NCBI GenBank assembly: GCA_036654455.1
Contig: JAVVRZ010000003.1
Span: 172,357 to 227,562 of the forward strand
DNA length: 55,206 nt
DNA from: Clostridia bacterium
GTDB lineage: Bacteria; Bacillota; Clostridia; Christensenellales; CAG-314
Direction: 5' to 3'
The translations under genes were made by a program, and so were the position numbers. Of the stretch, positions 35,351 to 44,115 are shown piece after piece. The stretch's first letter is position 1. Each line of letters starts with the position of its first letter. Under the pieces are notes generated by a model. That model ran no database searches. It had not been told where the DNA came from and saw only the letters and a list, made by a program, of their open reading frames with translations.

Positions 35351-37816
35351 TTAAACCTTTAAAACTTTAATTAAAAGGTCAACTAAGCCTACGTTGTAGT
35401 TTGCGTGAGCGTAACGACAAAGATTGTTTTTTGAGCAAAATACTAAGGGCAAGCGGTCTTCGCCTATGTTTGTTAAACGCCTTATATTTGTAAATTCTTG
35501 TTGTTCAAAGTGTGAAACAACCGTAAAATTATTAAATTCTTTTAACTTTGTTATTAAAGAATTGCTAGTATTAGCGTAAATTTTGACAAAGATATCTTCT
35601 TTAATTAAAATTTCTATATTTAAGATTAGTTCGGCAAGCAAATGCTTGCTAGGTTCGGTATTATCAACATAAGCGTAAATACAATTACGGCGAAAGTTTG
35701 CAAAATAGTTAGGTAGGGCTACGCTTTTAATTAGCTCCGCCGTTTTGTCGCAAATAGGTTTAACCGCAAAGTCGATTTGCGAATTAACGCAAGTTTTGAC
35801 CGAAATAACGCCCGACAAAGAATCGTCAATTTGCCTAAACGCATAGCAAGCTAGATATGTTCCGTTAGAAACGCCGAATGTAGACGAATTTTCTTTGTCG
35901 GTTATATTTATAGCGCTTGTATCGTCAACCTTATTTATAGCGTTTAGCGGAGAGGCTACAAGAGAGTCAATAGGCAAATTAATATTTGTAAAATTGCCGT
36001 CTACAAATTTACTTATTGTAAAGTAATTAGAAAGTTCTAATTTGTCTTCATTTATAATTTTAATTTGACTTGTTTTGCTCTCGGCGAGGTCTATCGAAAC
36101 AAATTCTTTTTGGTTAAAATATTCTATCGAAGCGTCAAGAGGGCTAAGCCTTGCGGGGATATTAATCGCTCGACATATTTGCACAAAGTATATTGGTAGA
36201 GCATACTTAGTAACAAGTTTGTATTTCAAAGCGTTTACAACGCTAGGACAAATTTTTGGGTTAACGTAACCACAATCTAAATAACTTCTAAGTAGGTTAT
36301 ATATTTCTTGCGGGGAAGAATTTTTAAATTTTTCTTGCAAAATCATTCTTACGGGATAAATCATTTCATAGTCGGCGTAAGGCGGTAAAACATATTTAAT
36401 AAATAAGTCGCTTGGCTGTTTTGAGCTAAATTTAAATACGCTTGCGGTGTCTATTAAGGTTTCAAGAGTTATATCGCAAAAATCTTTATCCCTTAGGCTT
36501 GAAAGAAGGAGAAACTTTTGAGTATTGCTAAATTGAGGTAGCTCTACAAACTGTTGTATTGTGTTTGCGTTACCCACGGCTAAATCGTAGTAAAAGCTAA
36601 ATTTGCTTTGCTTAGCTTTTTTGTGAGAAGTTCTAAGCGTTTTTGTAGCTTTGTCAAATTGCGCTAAATAGTTTTTACTTAGGTTTTGTTGAGAAATTAA
36701 TCCATAAGGCGCAGGGACAAGTTCAAACGGCAAAGTCGTTAAAGGGGTTTCAAAATCTATTATATAATTATTTTCGTCAACTTTTTTAGATAGGCTGACA
36801 ACACTACCAACCTTTGCCAAAAAGAAAACATCGCCTTCGCCTACATAAAATATTGCTTGACTATTTGGGTTAACCTTTTTAGTAAGTAAAATTTTAATTT
36901 GACAGTAGTTGACTAGGCACATATTAATTTTTACATCTATTTTTTGACTTATTAAGTCGGCTACGCTTGAATTTAATGACGATTGAACGTTATCGTCTTT
37001 ATCGTCTTGCGCCTTAGGAAAATTTACTTTTACGGTAATTTTTCTTACTTTTGCGTACTTTTGCGTATTGTATTGCAAAGAATAAGTATCTTTTATTAAT
37101 TTGTTAAACCTAAATTTTGGATAAGTCGCAAGTAACGCCCGAGTAGCGGTTGAAGCAAACCAACCGTAGTCAAGTTGTTCGGCGGGTTCGCAAGCGCCTA
37201 AAAACGACCATTTGCCATTTGCGTAGACCTCTACCCAAGCGTGATTGTCGTCACAATGCGACCAATAAGGGCAGTAGACTTGCCTTGACGGAACGCATAA
37301 ACTCCGCAAAACCGAAACAAGCAGTACGGTTTCTTCGCCACAACGCCCAACTCCACGGACAATTACTGCTTTTGCCGAAGCGGTGCGTGAGTCGGTTGAA
37401 GCATATTCCGCCAAACTTGCGCAAAATAAATTAGCGTCTACAATAGTTTTGACAATGTTATTTGAGGTAGCCTTATCTTTAAGCAAATCAAAAAAAGTCG
37501 GCGAAAAAAGAACAAAATTTTCGTTATTTATTCTCAAAGGCAGTACAAAGTCAAAAAAGATGTCGCAAGGGATAGTTTTTGCGTAGTCAAAAGTATTATA
37601 GGCAAGTAAAATTGAATTTACGTGAGCGGCTAAGTCGGTAAAATTAATATCTAATAAGTCGGCAATAGTCAGTTGCGTTATAGCTTTTTTAAATAAAATT
37701 TTGCTTTCCGCATTAAGGTTAGCAAAATAAGACAGTATTTCTTGTGTTCTATAAGGAAAAGCTGACAAATACGCATTAAATTGTCTATCTATAAGATTAG
37801 AATATTCTTCAAACAT
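35351..37816 (-). CDS. Cytosolic transglutaminase-like protein with a second, degenerate copy
   Basis: An 821-residue protein without signal peptide. Residues 150-215 form a transglutaminase-like core: Cys159 in GVGRCGEE, His192 in DNHAWVEVY, and Glu210 in LGACEP where Asp is more usual. A second region near 550-600 (RAINIPARLSPLDAS) has the same layout as the strand after the catalytic cysteine (LCVPSRQVY) but no Cys or His, so it looks like an inactive duplicate. The family often encodes peptidases or peptide-modifying enzymes; substrate is unknown. It has GGAGG upstream and its own TTGACA/TACAAT promoter on the minus strand. It ends 23 bases from the convergent GH29 gene. Confidence 0.8.
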   Translation of the reverse strand: MFEEYSNLIDRQFNAYLSAFPYRTQEILSYFANLNAESKILFKKAITQLTIADLLDINFTDLAAHVNSILLAYNTFDYAKTIPCDIFFDFVLPLRINNENFVLFSPTFFDLLKDKATSNNIVKTIVDANLFCASLAEYASTDSRTASAKAVIVRGVGRCGEETVLLVSVLRSLCVPSRQVYCPYWSHCDDNHAWVEVYANGKWSFLGACEPAEQLDYGWFASTATRALLATYPKFRFNKLIKDTYSLQYNTQKYAKVRKITVKVNFPKAQDDKDDNVQSSLNSSVADLISQKIDVKINMCLVNYCQIKILLTKKVNPNSQAIFYVGEGDVFFLAKVGSVVSLSKKVDENNYIIDFETPLTTLPFELVPAPYGLISQQNLSKNYLAQFDKATKTLRTSHKKAKQSKFSFYYDLAVGNANTIQQFVELPQFSNTQKFLLLSSLRDKDFCDITLETLIDTASVFKFSSKQPSDLFIKYVLPPYADYEMIYPVRMILQEKFKNSSPQEIYNLLRSYLDCGYVNPKICPSVVNALKYKLVTKYALPIYFVQICRAINIPARLSPLDASIEYFNQKEFVSIDLAESKTSQIKIINEDKLELSNYFTISKFVDGNFTNINLPIDSLVASPLNAINKVDDTSAINITDKENSSTFGVSNGTYLACYAFRQIDDSLSGVISVKTCVNSQIDFAVKPICDKTAELIKSVALPNYFANFRRNCIYAYVDNTEPSKHLLAELILNIEILIKEDIFVKIYANTSNSLITKLKEFNNFTVVSHFEQQEFTNIRRLTNIGEDRLPLVFCSKNNLCRYAHANYNVGLVDLLIKVLKV

Positions 37817-37838
37817 TTTGTCCTCCGCTACATTAAAA

Positions 37839-37867
37839 ATTGTATATTACATTTTTTATATTGTCAA
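37839..37867 (-). promoter_or_regulatory. Minus-strand promoter of the transglutaminase-like gene
   Basis: Read on the minus strand: TTGACA (37867-37862) and TACAAT (37844-37839), spacer 17. Its -35 box physically overlaps the -35 box of the opposite promoter. Confidence 0.85.
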
Positions 37868-37889
37868 TAGGCTAAGCGTGTGGTAAAAT
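37861..37889 (+). promoter_or_regulatory. Plus-strand promoter of cutC
   Basis: TTGTCA at 37861-37866 and TAAAAT at 37884-37889, spacer 17. It shares five bases of its -35 box with the divergent promoter of the transglutaminase-like gene. Confidence 0.7.
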
Positions 37890-37958
37890 AATTTTACGTA
37901 AGTAAAAGAAAAAATGATAATATTTATTGATAAAAGTTAAAAGGAAGTTTAAAAAAAT

Positions 37959-38687
37959 ATGAAAGTTGAAGTTTGTTGCGGAAGTTATGCCGACGCATAT
38001 AATGCTTATTTAGGTGGAGCTAACAGGGTCGAGCTATGTAGTAGCTTGTTTTTCGGCGGGCTTACTCCTTCGCTTGCCACGCTTAGACTTACAAAACTTA
38101 ACTTAAACTTAGAAACGGCAGTTATGCTTAGGGCTAGGCAAGCGGGCTTTTGTTATAGTAATATTGAACAATCGGTTATGCAAGAGGACGCAAGAATTTT
38201 TATCGATAATGGAGCAGACTCATTAGTGTTTGGTTTTCTCACCTCAAAAGGCGAGATTGACTTTGCTTCGACTAAAAAAATGGTTGATATTATAAACGGA
38301 CGTTGCAAGTGCGTGTTTCACCGAGCCTACGACGCATCTATTTCTTCTGCCGAACAAGACGCCGTAAGACTTAAAGAAATTGGCATTGACCGAATTTTAA
38401 CAAGCGGAAAAGCCGTAACCGCTCAACAAGGCAAGCAAACAATCAAGCGTCTAGTCGAGCTAAATTTGCTAGAAATTGTCGCTTGCGGAAAAATTAGAAA
38501 AGAAAATTTACAAGAAATTGTAAAATTTACAAATTGTTCTTACGTCCACATTTCAGCGTTTGAAGAGCGGTTTGATGCAAGCAATAATGGTCAAATTAAG
38601 TTTTGCAAAACTACTCTACCGCAAGAAAGTTCTTTTGACCTAGTTAGCGTAGAAAAAGTTAAAGAAATAGTCGAATTAACAAAATAA
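37959..38687 (+). CDS. cutC: CutC family protein
   Basis: A 242-residue TIM-barrel protein of the CutC family, historically linked to copper homeostasis although the biochemical role is unsettled. Diagnostic segments are EVCCGSYADAYNAYLGGANR followed by VELCSSL, GGLTPSLATL, CVFHRAYD and GIDRILTSGKA. AAGGAAG is upstream of the ATG. It is a single-gene unit opposite the transglutaminase-like gene. A CsoR-like repressor lies 4 kb away, but no direct link is visible. Confidence 0.93.
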   Translation: MKVEVCCGSYADAYNAYLGGANRVELCSSLFFGGLTPSLATLRLTKLNLNLETAVMLRARQAGFCYSNIEQSVMQEDARIFIDNGADSLVFGFLTSKGEIDFASTKKMVDIINGRCKCVFHRAYDASISSAEQDAVRLKEIGIDRILTSGKAVTAQQGKQTIKRLVELNLLEIVACGKIRKENLQEIVKFTNCSYVHISAFEERFDASNNGQIKFCKTTLPQESSFDLVSVEKVKEIVELTK

Positions 38688-38744
38688 ATTAGATTGATTA
38701 AAAAGCTTAGCCATTAAAACTACATAGAATTAATTTGATAAACT

Positions 38745-39905
38745 TTAATTTACCCTTTTACCATTAATATAAGTTTGTAAATTGTCGCCTATTACAAAAA
38801 AATCCGCAACTTTACCAACTTCAAGAGTTGCATATTTTTCAAATAAATTAAATAGCTTAGCTGGGTTTTCCGTTTGGCACGCTATGACTTCTTCGAGTGG
38901 CAAATTTGTAAATCTTATAATATTTGTCAAGGCTAGATATGCGTTAAGCGTACTGCCAGCCCGAGTAGTCGTATTTGTCAAAAAAACTTGACCGTAGTCT
39001 ACCGTAACTGAATTTCCCGCAAGCGAATAAGTTCCGTTTGGCATATTTGTAGCCATTATGCTGTCGGTTATGGCTATTAATTTATCTTTTTTTATTTTAA
39101 ATAACAGTTGAATAATTTCTTTTTCAAGATGCTTGCCGTCGGGAATAAATTCGCAAAAGTTGTCGCCAAGTACAGCTGACAGGGTTATATTTGGTTGGTG
39201 ATGGTCAATGTTTGGCATAGCGTTAAAAGTGTGCGTAAAGCACTTTGCGCCTAAGTCTATGCAGTCTTGCGTTTGCCGATAGGTAGCGCCCGAGTGACCT
39301 AGCGAAATCGTAACGCCACAATTTGCTAAATATTGCGTAAGCTCTCTACTTCCGTCAAGTTCGGGCGAAAGCGTGATATATTTGATTAGTCCGCAAGCCG
39401 ACTGCTGAAATTCTTTAAATTTTGCCACATTAGGTATTTGCAAATAGTCTTTGTTTTGCGCTCCGCAATATTTAGGCGACAAAAACGGACCTTCTAGGTG
39501 TATGCCCTTAATTATAGGATAATTTGAACTTACCCGAGCTAAAAAGTCTAAACTACGCTTAATATTGCTGTCGCTATCCGTCATAATTGTGGGAAATACG
39601 CTTGTAACTCCGCAAGAATAGTAATAATTTAATACTTTTTCTAATTGAGTTATGGTTGTCAAATTGTTAAAATCGTAACCGACTGCGCCGTGGGTGTGAA
39701 TATCCCAGAGTCCTGCGACTACTTTTCTACCGCTTAAATCGATTATTTCGGCATTTTTAGGATATTTATTGTTGGTTTTGCCAGCTGAGATATCTTTTGC
39801 CGTATTATTTGATACGAAATTTACAATTTTATTTTTTTCTACGGCAAGGTCGCCGACAATAAACTTATCTTTAATTAAAAAGTTGCCATTTGTAAAAATT
39901 TGCAT
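38745..39905 (-). CDS. nagA: N-acetylglucosamine-6-phosphate deacetylase NagA
   Basis: Deacetylates GlcNAc-6-phosphate in amino-sugar catabolism and cell-wall recycling. Amidohydrolase motifs: GLWDIHTHGAVGYDF (metal His pair), HLEGPFLSPKYCGA, ISLGHSGATY, CFTHTFNAM, and the catalytic aspartate in AITDSIMA. The start is taken as ATG at 39905 with GAGGTGG upstream; the longer in-frame ATG at 39941 lies inside the promoter spacer. The resulting 386 residues match the family. nagB is not adjacent. It is a single-gene unit by promoter position. Confidence 0.93.
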   Translation of the reverse strand: MQIFTNGNFLIKDKFIVGDLAVEKNKIVNFVSNNTAKDISAGKTNNKYPKNAEIIDLSGRKVVAGLWDIHTHGAVGYDFNNLTTITQLEKVLNYYYSCGVTSVFPTIMTDSDSNIKRSLDFLARVSSNYPIIKGIHLEGPFLSPKYCGAQNKDYLQIPNVAKFKEFQQSACGLIKYITLSPELDGSRELTQYLANCGVTISLGHSGATYRQTQDCIDLGAKCFTHTFNAMPNIDHHQPNITLSAVLGDNFCEFIPDGKHLEKEIIQLLFKIKKDKLIAITDSIMATNMPNGTYSLAGNSVTVDYGQVFLTNTTTRAGSTLNAYLALTNIIRFTNLPLEEVIACQTENPAKLFNLFEKYATLEVGKVADFFVIGDNLQTYINGKRVN

Positions 39906-39923
39906 AAACCACCTCGCAAAATT

Positions 39924-39952
39924 ATTATACCACCTAAACAATTCTTTATCAA
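39924..39952 (-). promoter_or_regulatory. Minus-strand promoter of nagA
   Basis: Minus-strand TTGATA (39952-39947) and perfect TATAAT (39929-39924) with a 17-base spacer, just upstream of the nagA ribosome binding site. This position decides the shorter start of nagA. Confidence 0.85.
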
Positions 39953-40044
39953 TAAAAACATAAAATTTATAAAAGATAGATATTTATTTTTTTAAAGGGG
40001 TACAAAAGATAGATATTTTAAACAAAATTAATGCAACCAAAAAT

Positions 40045-40081
40045 TTACAAAAAATGGAAGTTCTTAAATAGAACTTCCATT
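40045..40081 (-). terminator. Terminator of the transketolase operon
   Basis: Perfect 10-bp repeat ATGGAAGTTC (40053-40062) and GAACTTCCAT (40071-40080). Read on the minus strand it is followed by TTTTT, consistent with ending the operon that stops at 40109. Confidence 0.85.
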
Positions 40082-40108
40082 TATATTTTTAACAAATTTA
40101 TTTAATTG

Positions 40109-40930
40109 TTAGAAATATGTGCCTTGCGCATAAGCGCCAACCGTAAGTAACATTTCGCCTAACGTTGAAGCAAATTCCGGCGCTCCTTCTACGATTAAGA
40201 ATTGCTTTGCAATATAGTCTATCATATCGGCTTTGCTCATTAGTATTTCTAGGGCGTGATAGGGGGTGTCAAACCGCATAGTAAGGAAAGGAGTACAGCG
40301 TGGATATTTGCCTCTGCCTGCTTTGGAATTTCCCTGACAAATTCTTAGGTAGCTAGACAGCTCGTCATAGCCCGTAACCGCCCACGCATAAGCTCTGTCG
40401 GGAGAATTTGCCGTAAATTTAGTCACCAAGCTATGTCCCTGCTTATTAAGTTGGCTAATACCGTTAGGTAAGAGATAAAAATATAACTTTACAAGTAAAA
40501 TTTGGTCGGTCAAATCTTTTGGAGGGTCTTTGGCTTGAAGTAGCCCCGCCATTTTGAGTAGAGCGCCCATAATTGCCAAAAATGCGCCAAAGTGCTTAAT
40601 TACGCCCTTCATTTTAGGTAGTGGCATACCTTTTCCCGAAAAGAATATAATAAACTTTTTTAGGTTGGGAAATATAAATTCTATGTCGGGGTTAGGGTGT
40701 ATTTGACTAACGTGAATGTCAAAGTTGCCGTTATCTATTACGATATATGTTGCAAGCTTGCCCTGTTCGGCTTTGTTGTAAAGCGCCGAAACTTGAAAGA
40801 CGACTTTTTTGCCTAGAAACTTCTTACCTATCTTTTCGCAATCAGTCGCTACTACTTTAAGCAGTGGCAGAGCCGAGTTAAAGAATATTCGTGCGGCATA
40901 TAAATCGTCTTGGGTAATAATGTCATTCAT
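40109..40930 (-). CDS. Unknown protein, possible SCP2-like fold
   Basis: A 273-residue protein I do not recognise with certainty. The region at about 55-110 (LATYIVIDNGNFDIHVSQ, then NPDIEFIFPNLKKFIIFF) has the strand pattern and polar-to-hydrophobic rhythm of sterol-carrier-protein-2-like lipid-binding domains, with the KMKGVIKHFG segment resembling their C-terminal part. It has no signal peptide. It lies two bases downstream of the transketolase genes and ahead of their terminator, so it is co-transcribed with them. A lipid-binding or small-molecule-binding role is inference only. Confidence 0.5.
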   Translation of the reverse strand: MNDIITQDDLYAARIFFNSALPLLKVVATDCEKIGKKFLGKKVVFQVSALYNKAEQGKLATYIVIDNGNFDIHVSQIHPNPDIEFIFPNLKKFIIFFSGKGMPLPKMKGVIKHFGAFLAIMGALLKMAGLLQAKDPPKDLTDQILLVKLYFYLLPNGISQLNKQGHSLVTKFTANSPDRAYAWAVTGYDELSSYLRICQGNSKAGRGKYPRCTPFLTMRFDTPYHALEILMSKADMIDYIAKQFLIVEGAPEFASTLGEMLLTVGAYAQGTYF

Positions 40931-40932
40931 AA

Positions 40933-42003
40933 TTACACCTCGTCTGTCCAGTCAATATCTGTTTCAAAATCTTTGTCGTTAAACTTAAATAGCGTCTTTG
41001 CGCCCTTGCCGGTATCTACCGTCGCTACCGATGTATTTTTAAGTTGAGCTATTGCGGACTTAACAATGCCGTTGCTGTCGATACCTATAATTGACAATAA
41101 ATCTTCGTGGAAACCTATCTCGGAGAAGGTGTCTTGCAGTCCTAGTTTTGTAAAAGCGCACGCTTTACCGCTAGTAGCTATCACTTCGCCTACGGCAGAG
41201 CCTAACCCTCCTATTACCGAGTGGTCTTCAACTGTGATTATTCTACGAGTTTCTTCTACCGCCTTAATGATTATGTCTTTGTCAATAGGCTTAATTGTGT
41301 GCATATTAATTACTCTTGCCTTGATATGGTAATCGTTTTCTAGTATTTTTGCCGCTTGTATAGCTTGGAAAACACAACTTCCATTTGCGATAAGAGTAAT
41401 GTCGTTACCTTCTTGCATAACTACGCCCTTGCCGAATTCAAAGCCATAGTCGGCTGTGTTGTAAACTGTTTGGTCAAACCCACGATTGATACGAATATAG
41501 ACCGGGCCTTTCATAGCGTAAGCCGCTTTAACCGCATTTGCCGTTTCGATACCATCGGCGGGGACGATTATTTTTAGGTTGACAAGTCCTCGCAAAACGC
41601 AAATATCTTCTATTGCGTGGTGAGTGCTACCGGCTTGACCGAAAGACGTTCCGCCGTGCGTACCTATAATTTTTACGTTTAAGTTTTGATAACAAATATC
41701 GGTGTGTAGTTGGTCGGTAGCTCGCATACTTGCAAAAACTGAAAAAGTGCTAGCAAATGGAACAAGACCTGCAAGCGCCATTCCTGCGGCAGTACCAAAC
41801 ATATTTTGTTCGGCAATACCCATATTAAAGAATCTGTCGGGAAACTTCTCCATAAAGTCGCCTATTTTAGTTGATTTAGCTAAGTCTGCCGTAAGAGCTA
41901 CTACTTCGGGGTGAGCTTCGGCAAGTTCGACAAGCGTTTTGCCATATATTTCTGCCGTTGCCATCTTTGTGCTTTCTACGGCTGTGTAATTCATTCCTCC
42001 CAT
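40933..42003 (-). CDS. Transketolase, C-terminal subunit (pyrimidine-binding)
   Basis: Second half of a split, thiamine-diphosphate-dependent transketolase of the non-oxidative pentose phosphate pathway (356 residues). It shows MGIAEQNMFGTAAGMALAG with the catalytic Glu of the pyrimidine-binding domain, GTHGGTSFGQAGSTHHAIED and ITVEDHSVIGGLGSAV. GAGGAGG lies nine bases ahead of ATG 42003, immediately after the N-subunit stop. The C-terminal 40 residues extend beyond the usual length of about 310. DXS-like paralogues share these motifs, but pairing with the N-subunit points to transketolase. Confidence 0.93.
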   Translation of the reverse strand: MGGMNYTAVESTKMATAEIYGKTLVELAEAHPEVVALTADLAKSTKIGDFMEKFPDRFFNMGIAEQNMFGTAAGMALAGLVPFASTFSVFASMRATDQLHTDICYQNLNVKIIGTHGGTSFGQAGSTHHAIEDICVLRGLVNLKIIVPADGIETANAVKAAYAMKGPVYIRINRGFDQTVYNTADYGFEFGKGVVMQEGNDITLIANGSCVFQAIQAAKILENDYHIKARVINMHTIKPIDKDIIIKAVEETRRIITVEDHSVIGGLGSAVGEVIATSGKACAFTKLGLQDTFSEIGFHEDLLSIIGIDSNGIVKSAIAQLKNTSVATVDTGKGAKTLFKFNDKDFETDIDWTDEV

Positions 42004-42004
42004 A

Positions 42005-42871
42005 TTAGTTTACCTCCTCAATGCGTTGCAAGCGTTTAGCAAGATATTCCTCTAAGTCCTTTTGAGCGATAACATATTTAGCGTCGTCCATTGAGCCATA
42101 GTGCCACTTGTAATCGCCAGCCATAAAGCTAATGCCTTCGCCCTTTATCGTATCTAGAATAATGCAAACGGGCTTGTCGGTAGCTTTAATTGCTTTTTCA
42201 AGAGCGCAACTCATATCGTACATATTATGTCCGTCTACTTCAATAACTTCAAAACCAAAAGCTCTCCATTTGTCGGCAAAAGGTTCAAGTTTCATAACTT
42301 GTTCGGTAGGTCCGTCAATCATAGCTTTGTTTCGGTCGACTATGGTAATTAAGTCGGTAACTTTGTAGTTTGCCGTAGCCATTGCGGCTTCCCAAACGCT
42401 ACCCTCGTCGCATTCGCCGTCGCCTAACAAAACATAAGTTTTGTAGTTAAGTTTGTTTACTCTTCCGGCAAGAGCTATTCCAAGAGCAAGCGAACTGCCG
42501 TGACCAAGAGAACCCGTTGAAGCTTCTAACCCCTTAACCTTGTGAAAGTCTAAGTGCATACCTAGTTTGCTCTTAGTTAAGTTAAATGTTTTTAGTTCTT
42601 CTTTGTCTACAAGTCCTAAGGTAGAATATAGGGGAGCAAGGGCTAGACCTATATGTCCTTTGGAAATAACGCACCTATCACGAGTGGGGTTTTGATAGTC
42701 TTTGGGGTCGAAATTAAGGTATTTGTAATACAATAGCGTTAAAAAGTCTATCGAACTTAAACTACCGCCCATGTGTCCGCTACCCGCCCAGTGACAAGTA
42801 TCCAGAGTTAGCTGTTTGATTTGACTAGATTTATGTTCTAGCTCAATCCATTCTTGCTTTGTAATTGGCAT
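42005..42871 (-). CDS. Transketolase, N-terminal subunit (diphosphate-binding)
   Basis: First half of the split transketolase (288 residues), binding the diphosphate and Mg2+ of thiamine diphosphate. Motifs: CHWAGSGHMGGSLSSID, SKGHIGLALAPLYS, GSLGHGSSLALGIALAG and the ThDP motif LLGDGECDEGSVWEA…MATANYKVTDLI. TAGGAGG precedes the ATG. It forms an operon with the C-subunit and an unknown third protein. Confidence 0.95.
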   Translation of the reverse strand: MPITKQEWIELEHKSSQIKQLTLDTCHWAGSGHMGGSLSSIDFLTLLYYKYLNFDPKDYQNPTRDRCVISKGHIGLALAPLYSTLGLVDKEELKTFNLTKSKLGMHLDFHKVKGLEASTGSLGHGSSLALGIALAGRVNKLNYKTYVLLGDGECDEGSVWEAAMATANYKVTDLITIVDRNKAMIDGPTEQVMKLEPFADKWRAFGFEVIEVDGHNMYDMSCALEKAIKATDKPVCIILDTIKGEGISFMAGDYKWHYGSMDDAKYVIAQKDLEEYLAKRLQRIEEVN

Positions 42872-42902
42872 TAATATTACCTCCTATTATTTGTTCAATT
42901 AA

Positions 42903-42930
42903 AGTATAACACTTTAAAATAAATATTCAA
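42903..42930 (-). promoter_or_regulatory. Minus-strand promoter of the transketolase operon
   Basis: Minus-strand TTGAAT (42930-42925) and TATACT (42908-42903), spacer 16, 32 bases from the start codon. Confidence 0.75.
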
Positions 42931-43000
42931 GAGTATTAAAAACAATATTTAAGTCATATAGATAATTTTGCCTTAACATTTAAATTTATTATTAAAGCGT

Positions 43001-43030
43001 TTGCATAAACCATAGGTAATACGCTATAAT
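43001..43030 (+). promoter_or_regulatory. Promoter of the EamA-type transporter
   Basis: TTGCAT at 43001-43006 and TATAAT at 43025-43030, spacer 18. Confidence 0.75.
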
Positions 43031-43078
43031 GGTTGAGCTTGATAAAAGTAGGAATTTATTGAGTTATTTGGAGGGGCT

Positions 43079-43969
43079 ATGTGGTATTTATATTCTTTAA
43101 TCGCTCTATTGTGTTGGAGCGGGTCTGACTTATTTAGTAAAGTTGGTTCTCGTCCCGACGACAAGTACAGCCACTTTAAGATGATTATGGCGGTTGGTTT
43201 TGTTATGGGGTTACACGCAATTTACCAACTTGTTTTTGGGGGCGTAACCATTACGTTTGGCGATATCTTAAAATACTTGCCTGTTTCAGCCCTCTACATA
43301 GGTTCTATGCTACTTGGATATATCGGGCTAAGATATATCGAACTGTCTATCTCCTCCCCAGTATGCAACTCTTCCGGCGCTCTTGCGGCCTTACTTTGCT
43401 TTATTTTTCTTCATCAAGAAATAAATACTTTACAAATAATTGCAATCTGTCTAACCGTTGCCGGAGTAGTCGGGCTAGGAATTGTAGAGTATAGAGAAGA
43501 CGAACAAATGCGGATACTTAGACAAGAAAAAGCAAACGTTAAATATACAAAAAGCGTTATTGCAATTTTACTGCCTTTGTTATACTGCTTGCTTGACGCT
43601 TTGGGTACGTTTGCCGATGCAGTCGTACTAGAAACTATGGACGAAAACGTAGCTAACGTTGCCTACGAATTGACATTTTTAACAGTAGGGTTTATAGCTT
43701 TTGTTGTGATAGTTTTGTTTAAAAAGCAAAGGTTCACCCTAAAAGCCGACCTCCCCAAACTTTTCGGCGGTATATTAGAAACAGGCGGACAGTTTGCCTA
43801 TATATTTGCAATCGGCGCAAACGCAATAGTATCTGCGCCTATAATATCTTCTTACTGTGTGCTTTCGGTAATTTGGAGTAGAATTTTCCTTAAAGAGAAA
43901 CTTTCTTACAAACATTATATAGCTATATTTTTGACGATTTGTGGAATTGTAATGTTAGGCTTTGAGTAG
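43079..43969 (+). CDS. EamA/DMT-superfamily transporter
   Basis: A 296-residue membrane protein with ten hydrophobic segments in two five-helix halves, typical of the drug/metabolite transporter superfamily. The first repeat contains SISSPVCNSSGALAALLCF, its counterpart in the second repeat APIISSYCVLSVIWSRIFLKEKLS. The central loop (EYREDEQMRILRQEKANVKY) is charged and cytosolic. The start has GGAGGGG seven bases upstream. Substrate unknown. It stands alone between its own promoter and terminator. Confidence 0.88.
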   Translation: MWYLYSLIALLCWSGSDLFSKVGSRPDDKYSHFKMIMAVGFVMGLHAIYQLVFGGVTITFGDILKYLPVSALYIGSMLLGYIGLRYIELSISSPVCNSSGALAALLCFIFLHQEINTLQIIAICLTVAGVVGLGIVEYREDEQMRILRQEKANVKYTKSVIAILLPLLYCLLDALGTFADAVVLETMDENVANVAYELTFLTVGFIAFVVIVLFKKQRFTLKADLPKLFGGILETGGQFAYIFAIGANAIVSAPIISSYCVLSVIWSRIFLKEKLSYKHYIAIFLTICGIVMLGFE

Positions 43970-44006
43970 CGTTTTTTAAAAAATAGTCATTTGACACAAT
44001 ATTTAA

Positions 44007-44039
44007 GGCGGATAGCATAACGTCTATCCGCCTTTTTTT
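44007..44039 (+). terminator. Intrinsic terminator of the EamA transporter gene
   Basis: GGCGGATAG (44007-44015) with CTATCCGCC (44024-44032), eight-base loop, followed by seven T residues. Confidence 0.93.
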
Positions 44040-44115
44040 GTTATATTTTAAATAAATTTTAGACAATTCTTTGCAAAAATTACTTAATCTCTCATTGCCG
44101 TTACACGATTAATTT

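Noticed and set aside
37150..37434. Plus-strand open frame rich in Arg and Lys opposite the transglutaminase-like gene
   Set aside because: It is antisense to the active-site coding region, has no ribosome binding site and looks like a codon-shadow product.
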